A stretch of 64,000 nt of DNA from Utricularia gibba (taxonomy: Eukaryota; Streptophyta; Magnoliopsida; Lamiales; Lentibulariaceae). The stretch lies in assembly GCA_002189035.1 (NCBI GenBank), contig CM007990.1, positions 4,278,001-4,342,000 of the forward strand, given 5' to 3'. The notes beneath the pieces are model-generated. The model was not told the origin of the DNA, searched no databases, and saw only the letters and a program-made list of their open reading frames with translations. The position numbers and the translations under genes are program-made. This document shows positions 44,932 to 55,067 of this stretch, one piece after another (within the stretch, counting starts at the first letter, position 1; the number at the start of each line of letters is the position of its first letter).

Positions 44932-46240
44932 GATTGCTATTATTTTTTCGTTGTATTGTGGAAATTGGGAGTGGAAGGAGGTGGTGAGAGATGAATGATT
45001 CTTGTCCCTGATTGGCTGTTGACTGGTGCGAGTCACGGGAGAGACCACTCCCACTCCCATTCCCAGTCCCAACAGGAAGACAGACAGAGAGACAAAAGCG
45101 AAGAAGAAGCATTGCTGGCTGTCCAACTCCAACAAGCGACATTGCTTTCCAATAAACCACTTTCATCTTTATGCATTCTCCTCCTCTGTTCTGGTTTCTG
45201 ATAGTCACGAATAAACATAACCAAACACACAGTCACGAACGGAGGTGCTGCGTGGGCAGATACCACCAGTACACGCTGTGGAAGTAGTGGAGCATCAAAG
45301 TGAGAGCTTTTTCGTGAATGGAGACGGGGAGGAATCCTCTTTACTCCTCCTTTTTGGTGCGGGGAGCCACCTTTTTCAGGACGCATCCTCAACAAAGACG
45401 AACGGAGAGGATTCTCCATCGTCACACTCCAGCACGCAGCACCTCAGTCCCGACCTCCACATCCATCGTTCCCCACAAAACAAAACGTAAACCCGAGTAC
45501 GATGATGAAACAGCTTATGCTCCCACACTCAACCATAATATTGTCACTTTGATAACTCAATAATCACGGATTTTATGTTTTATCTTTTGGATAAAATATC
45601 TTCTACAAAATTAAGAAAAATCTATTTATGTAAACATGCATTTTTCACCATCTATAATCAATGTGGTATATATCAATCTTTGATCAGATAATATCATAAA
45701 TAAATAATATAGATTGCAACATTTGATATCACAATCAAAACCGGATATATGATAATATCGTAATAAGAAGAACAATATCGTATAAGGATAGAATGAATGC
45801 TGATATTTCATTGAAATTATATTTCCGTTAAAATTGGTTTTTGTTTATTAAAAAATATTTTTATAATTAAAATATCTTAATCTTATTAAAAATTAAAAAT
45901 TCTTTTAAAGTTTTGAAAAATCAACAAACTAGTCTTTTTCTAAAAATAAAATTAATCTAAATAGAACCTTAAACTAGCCTTTGGTTGAAATTGATATTAA
46001 TTTTTTGAATTTTACAAAAATTGAATCGAAAATTTTGAAAAATATGATTAGAAATATTATGTAATTAATTTATAATTAAATGTGTATGAAAAATCCATTT
46101 TCCGGCATTTCGTATTTATTGTTTATTTTCTAGAGTCCGAAAGTCTCTGAACGTCTATTTATTTATTATTTTGTTTTGTTTTGGTGGGCCCGACGGCTCT
46201 GAACGGGAGGTCCCGAAACAGAAAGCCCATTTCTATCATC
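44932..46240. other. VQ gene 3' region and AT-rich spacer
   Basis: The first 350 bases are moderately GC-rich 3' flank with short open frames on both strands that match no family. The rest is AT-rich spacer. Confidence 0.5.
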
Positions 46241-48170
46241 TGATCGGAAGACAAAATGCCGGTGGCCGAGTCGCTACATTGTCGATGATGCCTCCTGACG
46301 GCGCCTAGAGCACTCTCCGATGGAATGTCCCTCTTGAGCCGCCTCTCATCATCGCCGATGCTGTTGCTGCGACCGACAACCCACTTCTTCTTGCAGTTGC
46401 TGCTGCATCACTTGAGGATGAAGCCTTCTTGCTGCTGGTGCCTGAGAACACACTGCCCTTGGTGTTTCTCGCGGATATGGGGAGGGAACGACACTGCTTC
46501 CGGCTATGACTACGTTGGAGGTCAGGACAGTCACGATCAAGATTTGTCTTGGGCTAGAAACAGCAAGTTTCGCGGGTAGTGCCTGGTGGAGTCGAGCGAC
46601 GGTGATGGCCGGATTCTGACGATCAGGGACTGATGAGGTTGCAGGAACCTTCTGCAAAAGATCCAAAAGAAACATCACTTTCGGGGCGAACCTAATACCA
46701 AAGAAGCAGCAAAGAATTTGTCTTCAGGCCTCCCCACGACAAAGAGTTCAAATGGGATTCATCAATTTTGTAACTTGATTTTCTTGAGTGAATCCCCAAC
46801 AAAGTCAGCAACCGGTGATTGAAAGCTTCGCAGGGGGCTCACATTAAAGAAATCCAGCGGCAAACTGTACAAATAATAAAGAAGAAAGGTACAGATTTGA
46901 ATCCTGTGAAGGAACGTCAAATGTGATGCTCCCCCTGTCCTTCTCCTGTTCTGTGTGAACGAGAGCTGTAGTCAAATTTGGGACCGCCATTTGATCAGAC
47001 ACATCTACACAGAAACAACCCATGTCAATCAGTAAGCAGACCCTTAACTCAGTCATATTTTTTTATAGTTCATAAGCTCTCAGATTTACAGAAGCCTACT
47101 TCTTCAATTACCCTCTACCTGTTTTAATAATCTCCACATGATCCCTAAAGGAGTTATCTGGTATACCAAGAATGAGAAGCAGTGTTGCCTTGGAGGAGAA
47201 CTATGTGGTAACGTATGTGGTGGCATTCCACTGAAAGCAACGCCTATATGGGACCAGCACCACAACCTCTGCAGGGGACTCCAAACCTGGTTGAAAACCA
47301 GGCCGGTGTAGATTAAAAGCATCAGGAGCCATGGACATCTAATTCTCGCCATTGCATCTCTGCAGCTGCATAGACATAAGCATCACAAACCATGCAACCA
47401 TATCACAGTAAAAAAACTGCAGCCTCAGTTTCATTGTGGCACATGCAAGATGTGAATCTATGATACTATAGATCGGTCTTTTGGATGATTTTCCTATTCA
47501 CGCGCAAAGATGCCACACCACCAACTTAGAAGATTGAAATCACAGATTTGAGTAATATTTTGGAGATATAACTTAAATGTTTCATGTTGGAATCACGCTG
47601 ACAAAAAGACTACTAAAATATCATGGCTTGCTTGCATTTGAGGATCTAAAATGTTTGTGAGAAGACTACCAAGGGGAACTTCTTGTTGGCAGCACAGCAG
47701 ACAGAAACTTTTTCAGTTTATCAAGCTTTGTCTAACAGAAGAAATTTCGCACTCGAACAAGAATATTAGAGGATTACTGTACCACCAGGAGGGGCAGGGA
47801 GTTTCTTCTTTCTTCCTGGACAGTTGTATCTCAAAAATTCAGTCTTCCCATCAATTCACTGCCATAAAAAGTGCCATTAACTGAAGCAGGGATATTAAAA
47901 TTACCCCTACTGCCAAAAACCCACTGACTGATGGCCCATCTGCGGTCTTGTTTACCCCATAGCACCAATGGTCACCGAGTGAGCCTCAGTCTTCTGAGAT
48001 GCCCCATGTTCTTCAATCCCCTCAGCAGCAGCAGACTGTGTAGGGGATGTAATATTGGATTGTGGGTTGCGTCGTTCCGTGTCAATTTCAAAATGAAACC
48101 ACAATGACACCATCATTACCCAGAAAGGATGTAACAGTGATCAGAGAGAATGATGGAAAAGGAGAATCCC
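46241..48170. other. Gene-like but unassignable region
   Basis: Composition rises to gene-like levels from 46190 (TGGGCCCGA, a site II-like element). On the plus strand 46340-46490 reads as a protein-like segment (DNPLLLAVAAASLEDEAFLL), and short open frames lie on the minus strand at 46844-47352. None extends or joins by plausible splicing, and I recognise no family. The best description is a decayed gene or untranslated or non-coding transcript. Confidence 0.3.
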
Positions 48171-48216
48171 TTCATGGATAGTATAGTCCAATGTTGCACA
48201 TACCTTGTACAAGAAA

Positions 48217-48393
48217 TGCACTCCCACCATTTTCTTCACTGTTGTTCTTGGACTCCAAAATTCTGTCAATTGTATCCAAGTGTCTTCTTGGGTAGTAGGT
48301 ATGCAGTAAAAGCTCAGGACATACTTTATATGTCTGTAGACTTGCGTTTCTCACAGAAGCTAGTAAACAACACTTGCCTGTCAAAAAAGGCAT
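48217..48393 (-). pseudogene. Exon-like orphan fragment
   Basis: On the minus strand a frame reads ASVRNASLQTYKVCPELLLH followed by TYYPRRHLDTIDRILES and ends at a good donor (GTACAAG/GTATGTGC). It has a possible acceptor upstream (TTTTGACAG). It looks like one internal exon of a larger gene whose other exons I cannot find; upstream sequence on that strand is the oleosin remnant. The family is not recognised. Confidence 0.3.
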
Positions 48394-48430
48394 CTTTTAG
48401 TACAGAATGGGCAGTGGTGGGTAATCACAA

Positions 48431-48760
48431 ATAGTCTCTGAGTCTGCAGCAAACGGAGTAGCGAAAACGACCACCTCGGTGGCTATGGGAGCCTCCCTGG
48501 TGGCCCATTCCAGCCTGGCACTGGCTGCAACGGTAATAGGCCTCGTCATCGCCACGCCGCTCTTCGTGATCTTCAGCCCGGTGCTGCTGCCCGCTGCCGT
48601 ATCTGTTTTTCCGATTCTCGCCGGATTTCTAGCGTCTGGTGGATTTGCAGCGGTGCTGACCTTCGCATTCTATTGGATGTATCGATCAGGGGAAACGGAT
48701 CGGGATCGACCGGCTCAACGACAGATTAATGGGTAAAGAGGCTAAGAACATCTTTATTCA
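48431..48760 (+). pseudogene. Oleosin-like remnant
   Basis: The frame 48431-48736 encodes an oleosin hairpin: SLALAATVIGLVIATPLFVI followed by FSPVLLPAAVSVFPILAGFL, with the proline-knot residues P...SP...P present, then ASGGFAAVLTFAFYWMYRS. Oleosins coat seed or pollen oil bodies. No ATG precedes the hairpin in frame except one inside it (48485). After WMYRS the expected amphipathic tail continues only in another frame (GIDRLNDRLMGKEAKN), so there is a frame change near 48692-48696. The homology then stops about 15-25 bases before a solo LTR. It is most likely a truncated pseudogene; a functional gene with an unseen first exon is less likely. Confidence 0.6.
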
Positions 48761-48773
48761 TTTACGAAAATGA

Positions 48774-49336
48774 TGACGTGGCTTATGTTATTAGTAACTT
48801 AGTTTCATCATTATAGGGGATAAATCGGTAAGGTTAACCGATTACTAAAAGTCTGTCAAAAGGGGAATATGAAGGGATAATGCCAGTCGACTGACCGATA
48901 TCTGTTAGAAATCTGACAGGCATGACCATATGACACAATTTTGAAAGCGGCCGAATTATGGTATAACAGGCGACCGATATCTAAAAAACGAGATCGTATA
49001 GCAGTTACAGAAAGCAACCGATATTTGCAAATGTCAAGGTTCAATCAGATTGAGCCCTCTTATAAATAGAATTAATTATGACAAACATTAGGGGGATTCA
49101 AAAAAAAACTTGTATTCTCTTCTTCGTTACCTCCATCGAGTGAAAACTTTTTTCGGCAAGCTTCAATAGCTCCGTGATTTTTCCGCTTTTCGATGGTTTT
49201 CACGTAAAAATCTTTGCCCATTTTTACTTCAATTGAACTAATTGTAAACAAACGCGACTAAGTGCGATATCCCCGACCGTACCTATCACCTTAAATCGGG
49301 CTCCCACCGGATACCGATTTTACCCATAACACGTCA
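48774..49336. mobile_element. Solo LTR of an LTR retrotransposon
   Basis: The 563-bp unit begins TGACGTG and ends CACGTCA, a perfect 7-bp terminal inverted repeat with the TG...CA ends of LTRs. AAATG flanks it on the right (49337-49341) and on the left (48768-48772, with one extra A before the element), consistent with a 5-bp target duplication. A TATAAATA box at 49061-49068 followed by an A9 run fits an LTR promoter. The word CCGATAT recurs three times before the TATA. There is no internal retrotransposon sequence, so it is a solo LTR; the superfamily is undetermined. Confidence 0.65.
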
Positions 49337-49341
49337 AAATG

Positions 49342-49667
49342 GTTTACACAACATATAAATTTGATAATAAAAATCATTTTCGGAAAAATAAAAGTGATTT
49401 GAGGAAAAGCATTTCCGGAAATCACTAAATATGACCTAACGGCCACAATGCGGCCGGGCGTTGAGCTGATCGGAATGTGATGCACTGTGTGGCAGGCTTC
49501 GTGTGTCTCGTGTTTGCATGCTATATTTCTGGTTGAATTCATGGTTCCTCTCTGGGTTTCATCTGTATAGTTTTTGAAGAACTGCTGAGAATGGCGTTGG
49601 GGTAAAAAAACAAAAACCATAAAATCTCTGAATCGAATGAAAATCCACCATCTCCAGCCTCCAATCG
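49342..49667. other. 3' flank of the CHX gene
   Basis: This is AT-rich DNA next to the solo LTR and the probable 3' untranslated region of the antiporter gene on the minus strand. No gene is seen. Confidence 0.5.
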
Positions 49668-52301
49668 TCACTGTTGTGGCGGCGTTCGTGGCCGCGAATC
49701 AAGCGCCTCCGTTTGTTGGGAGTGAGTTTGAGAAGGGTTGCTCTGAGATTCGACCGCCGTATCCCCATGCTCCTCAGTTCCGACATGCTGTTGTACCACG
49801 AGAACAGAACACGCCGCCGGGAAATCAGGTGCTGCTAACAGATCGCCGATGGCCCCCAATTCAGGGCACTCGCACCAGTCTGTTATCCCCGCTAACAATG
49901 GAGACTCCGTGCTCTTCCCTCTACCCACAATGAACAGATCGTGAACTGATCCCATTGCCCTGATCGCAGCGACAGTGTCTTCACCGTGGCTCACAATTTT
50001 TTCCCAGTACTCAATCGAAGAATCAGTCTTCGTTCTTTCTTGGAGCATGTTTATGCAATGCTCATCTTTTCGCTTTTCCTTCTCCGAACCTGGTGAAGTT
50101 CGAATTTCCTCTGCAGCTAGAAAACGGGTCACCGTCAAACTGACGCTAGGGTTCTCCGACATCCTCAATCCATATGCTAACGCTTCTCTGTCATCTCCCC
50201 CGCCGAAGAACAGAACCGCCACGTGGTTACCCACTCTGGTTCTATCCAACTTCGTTGATCTGGAGAGGCCGCGATCAACGAAAATACCCACCGAGCACGG
50301 AGCTCCGGCTAACACGTTTTCATTGATGGCTCTGTAAGCCGGATGCGCAGCTTCCATGCCCCCATCAACCGTCTGTTGTTTGTGAAACGGGACGATGATG
50401 AGAGCAGCATGCTTATCCTCAGCCACATTGCAGATATCTTCGTGCATAGTGGAGTAAGGCGACACAGCAGTGAGCGTTTGGATGGAGATACACGGCGTCT
50501 TGTTTTCAAAATTCCTAAACATCGATATGATGTGATCGGACTGCGACTGCGTCCGGTTGATTCCGCCTGTGTGGACGATGAGGACGGCGGAGTCACGGCC
50601 GGTGAGCTCGGCAAGGTGGAGGACGAAGGCGGAGATAGGGGACTTCTTTGTGGGGTTAGAAAGCCCCAAGAGAGTGATAAATGAAGCTGCACTTCTCAGA
50701 TGATGGATGCAGACGAGGATTCTCAGATCGGCCTCCTGACTCGATCCCCATAACGTGCGTTGCTTGTAGTTGTAAGAAGATTGCTTTCTTGTGAAGTTGT
50801 AGATGGCGATGATGGACGGCGACACAGTGGAGGTCATCACCAATGCTGCTAACACCATCACTGCAAAAGCTTTGTCATCTAGAACCTGAGTTACAGCCAT
50901 GGAAGCTGTAAGCAAATCTAAACCAGCAAACCAGATCAAGGTTTAGGGAGGAAGATTGATACCTTCTGATCCTTGCCAAGATTGAGGACAATCATCTCCA
51001 CTAGGCCCTTGCTGTTCATCAGCAGTCCAAGTGCAAGGCCTTCAATCAGCGGCATTCTGTAGTAAGTGGAAACCAGCATTGTTCCTGCTACTTTTCCCAG
51101 AAAGGAGAAAATGGTGACCAGAGCCAGAGCTATCCATGTTTCTGCATCTCCTATTGATGACATATTGGTTTTGAGGCCACTTATAGCGAAAAACAGTGGC
51201 AACAGGAGACCTGAAACGAAGTCTTCAAGCTTCTCCACAAGGGTGACTCCCAAGGAGCCATGAGGGATCACCAGACCGAACACGAAGGCACCAAACACTG
51301 AGTGGGTTCCTATTGCATCTGTCACGAACCCTGATATCATCACCCCTGTTAAGATAACGCACAGAGAGAACTCGTTTATGGATTCCCCTTCAGGGACTTT
51401 ATCCATCATCCAGCAGATCAATGGCTTGATCACAAAGACGCAGAAGGCAACGAATGCTGCGCTGGAGAGAATGGTTCCGAAGGAAGCTAGTGATATGATC
51501 TCGTTTTCAGCTAAGGCAATGGCGAATGCCAGAAGAATCCATGCACACATGTCGTTTACCAGCGCAGCTGACATCGCGATCCTCCCGATTTCGGTGTTCA
51601 GAAGCTTGAGCTCGGCGAGGATTCGAGCCAGGACTGGGAAGGCTGTTACAGAGAGGGAAACTCCAAGAAACAAGATGGATGTACTTAGAGGAACGGTATC
51701 GGAGTCGGATCGGATGAAGATGGCGAATGAAGTTGCAATGAGACATGGCAAGATCATGCCGGAGATGGCAATGGCGAAAGCCTTTTTCCCAGTTCTTCTC
51801 ACAACTCCCATGTCCATTTCCACTCCCACTAGGAACAGGAAATAGACAAGACCCAAATTGGCCATTGTTTCCAGAATCATCACACTTCTGAGTGGGAATA
51901 CTGCGTCTGCAAATCTCTGGCTTCTCCCCAGCACAGAGGGACCCAGAACTATGCCACCCTATCATTCACAACAACAAGAACATGTCAATCAGAGCTCTAC
52001 ACAAGCTTCTAACCAGTAACACGAGTACCCTAAAGAAAAACGAAAACTTGGAACATGAATGAATGCAGAAGCACTTTACCAGGATCTCGGAAATGACACG
52101 AGGTTGCCGAAGGGGTTTGAGGGCGAAGACCAATATACGGGTGATGACGATGATGAGAACGAGTTGCACAATGAACAGTGGCAATGAATACTCCAAAGGA
52201 TTGTTGCCCCCCCAGATACCGTTGGTGGTTATCATCGTCGGAGCATAACAGACAACCGTCGGCTGCGAAGCGTTCGTCAGATCACCATTTGGCCCTGCCA
52301 T
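49668..52301 (-). CDS. Cation/H+ antiporter, CHX15-like
   Basis: A monovalent cation/proton exchanger of the CPA2 family in endomembranes or the plasma membrane. Three exons on the minus strand: 52080-52301, 50963-51958, 49668-50885, giving 811 residues with all phases agreeing. The start is MAGPNGDLTNASQPTVVCYA. The N-terminal half has the 12-helix Na/H exchanger domain (NPLEYSLPLFIVQLVLIIVI, GGIVLGPSVLGRSQ, VNDMCAWILLAF with the Asn-Asp pair, THSVFGAFVFGLVIPHG). The C-terminal 380 residues are the soluble CHX regulatory domain (RILVCIHHLRSAASFITLLG, VSHGEDTVAAIRAM, DLFIVGRGKS). It matches CHX15 (At2g13620) by memory. The frame is intact, in contrast to several neighbours. Confidence 0.94.
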
Positions 52302-52934
52302 CCTCCTCCTCCGTTTTCCGATCACAACCTAATCAAATGTAGCAGAAGCTCTACATCAGGAAGAATCTTGATGCCTTCCCCGTTTCTGTGTCTCGCATCC
52401 GGCGCACGACATTCAAAAAAACAGGTAGTTATGGGCGGTCGGGAGGTGGACAAGGCATTTGTAATGGAACCTGATGAGGACACGTGGATATAGATGATTG
52501 GTACTCGTGTTATTTATAGTTGTCCTTTATTACACAAAATAATATCTGACCATAATTGTCCCAACATATTGCTTTTTTTTTTAAAAAAAATAAAACTCCT
52601 ATTTAAACATAAGATCCGATATAATTGAGTGAACTAAGATCATAGATTTCAAGGATGTGTAACATGGATTTCAATTGGATCCTAGTTCGAAATTGGGTCG
52701 GACCAATCCGACCCGAGTCGACCCAACTTTCATCCCTACAGCGGTTCCCAATGGCATTTCAAGCATTTGGTGTGTGTGTCCATATCCAGCACCGGCAGCA
52801 AAGAATTCTATCAGGGAAGCAGTACTCGCAAACAACAATGGTGGGTAACATTTACCCCAAAGATTTACAGATATCATTCAACATTCACGGACAAGGCACG
52901 AGGGAGAAAGAGGAGTGGTACCATAAATGAAGAA
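52302..52934. other. CHX promoter and DeSI 3' flank
   Basis: This is spacer between two minus-strand genes. CACGTGG-type ABRE/G-box sequence lies near 52481 (GACACGTGGAT). No gene is seen. Confidence 0.55.
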
Positions 52935-54069
52935 CTAGAGAGTATCCTTTGCAAGCTTCACTGGTTTGTCTTCCAGAAACGCAACATCAGTGGTGGGTGT
53001 TAGGAGCAGATGATGATCCATATCTTCCACTTCACTGTCTTCAGATGCGTCTGATGCATCGTCTGAACCGCTTCCATCTTCTGTTTCAGGAAAAGAAAAT
53101 GAAACTTGATTAAATACAGGAAACATCTGCAAGAAAGATGTCAAACAGCTTTTGTAGTTGGGGGCGACTGGTAACCAGCAATGCATAAGAGAAAAGCTGA
53201 GAGAGATCCCACAGGAGGCAAGCTTAATCAAAACTAGAAAGTGGTTTCCCTGTCAACAGAATCACGGAGACCCAGATGTGCAAAAGAAGGAAAATCACTT
53301 GCCTGAATAGACCTTGTTATTAGAAAGATGCTCGATTCTGGTGGACCGAAGACTTTCAGGCAGAAGACAGTTACAGAAAGATCCTGTGGTTGTAGGAGAA
53401 GACGATAAATGGTGAAAGTTCAAGGTGCATACAATGTTTACCAGGTATTGACAACTTTGGATAAAATGTAACTAAGAATCGAATTAATAAAACCACTAAG
53501 AAAACCTATTTATCTCACCTAGGCGCGCCAGCCGGTTCACCCATCCAGGAATTGGCTTCCCAGTCAGTCTTAAAGAAACCTCATCGGTGAAATGATTGCA
53601 GTTTTTGGAAATCAAATGATATGTATCTCCATGGAATTCGTTGGATATGTGCTCCATGAATGATCGAAATTCAGAAGAAGACATGCCAGTGCTTCCCAAA
53701 AGGATAGACTTCCTAAACATAAAACCAGGGCAGTTTCTTGGCTCAACCTCAAACACTCCACTCGATGGGTACTCATGAGCACCAAAGCCATATTCCATCC
53801 CATGAACTTTTCCCATAAAAAAGCAGAAAAAAAAAAATCAATGAGGTTATAAGGCAATCAATTGTTGAGCCACAGAAAGAGAAGCTGTCACACTTTAAAG
53901 AAGATCATTTGGCCATACCTTCAATGCCAGAATGATAGATTCCGAGACCAATCCAGTAAAGATAATTATTTATAGGAGTGAGGTCGTATACATTTAAGTA
54001 GAGCATCGCAGGATTTTTCTCTGCATCATTCTGATCAGAGGAGTAGCAGGGAGTGGGAAACAGTCGCAT
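52935..54069 (-). CDS. DeSI-like (PPPDE) cysteine peptidase
   Basis: A member of the deSUMOylating isopeptidase-like family, related to At4g17486; proposed to remove SUMO or ubiquitin. Four exons on the minus strand: 53919-54069, 53519-53806, 53303-53383, 52935-53080, giving 221 residues. The PPPDE domain shows YLNVYDLTPINNYLYWIGLG, the catalytic His in GIYHSGIEVHGMEYGFG, GVFEVEPRNCPGF, HGDTYHLISKNCNHFTDEV with the catalytic Cys, and GKPIPGWVNRLARLG then SFCNCLLPES. The acidic Ser/Asp tail (SGSDDASDASEDSEVEDMD) is typical. The third intron uses a GC donor (TTCAG/GCAAGT); phases work only with it. The frame is intact. Confidence 0.93.
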
Positions 54070-55059
54070 TGTATTTTGAACCTTTCCTCACCGACAGCTC
54101 AATACTTCAACATGCAAGACAACAGAAAACATATTTGTTATACGCAGAACATGGTAGTTTCATGCAATTCTAAAATGAAATCAAGTAATGGGTAATCAAG
54201 AAATATATTCACGAAAAGATATATTAAACTCACTGTAAAAAAAATGATCATGTCACGAATGTAATGACCATTGTTGAGCAGTCTCCTCCAACAGGGATTC
54301 CAAAAGATGATGGATCAAATGCAGTATGACGTTTATTTGGTCTCTGAGAGGAAGAGCATAACATCCAGTTGAATAAAGCAGCTTGCATGCACCAGCTTCC
54401 TACTGTCAAGCAAAAATAAACAGATTTCAGATGAAGATGGCATTTATAATGACAGCCTACACCTAAAAATTTAAGCTTGAGACTCTACACAGACTACAAC
54501 AATAGGACACTTATTAATCAGAACCACAAAAAAATATGAATTTGCTCCTTCCGTCACATAATATCCATGAACACAGAGCGCAAGTTAACTGCATGACAGT
54601 TCTCAAATCCCAACGCATAAGCAGGTGCCACGTAGAAGTTTAACCACGAAACACGGCAACCGATCGCCGTATCATGACAAAGCACCAACGCATCAATTCG
54701 TCCAATCAAATTAACAAGAAGGATTCATGGAATCTAGAATGTCTGCCCACGGTCTACAATAGAAAGAACAAAAATGCTTGACCACTTGGAAATTCGAAAA
54801 TTCGCCAAACAGAATATCCCCTAACCTGTGATTCGAGAAGCTCGCGCCGAATAAGATAGATCTGAAAGAAAATTGACCTTTTCTTTTGTCGACCGGCGTC
54901 GGCTGGTGGATACCGGAATCCGACCTCGCAGCGTCTTTCCTCTCAAGCCCTAAAAGTTCCTCATTTTGCAATGCCCCCCTCGTAGTTATTTTATTTTCAC
55001 ATTGGTCCCCCCAATTCCCCCGTCATTTTTTTTTGACACGTGATATAAACACGTTTTCA
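54070..55059. other. DeSI leader and upstream region
   Basis: The minus-strand 5' leader of the DeSI gene probably extends to about 54950, with at least one leader intron likely. Open frames here (for example 54711-54971) have no known relatives. The region ends at the hAT insertion. Confidence 0.45.
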
Positions 55060-55067
55060 TGTATGAT
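55060..55067. repeat. Target site duplication, left (TGTATGAT)
   Basis: The 8-bp sequence TGTATGAT is repeated exactly at 58171-58178. Eight bases is the hallmark of hAT insertion. Confidence 0.9.

Noticed and set aside
44512-45135. A 207-codon minus-strand open frame
   Set aside because: It overlaps the VQ gene on the other strand; the VQ gene has a recognisable motif and the open frame is a by-product of high GC.
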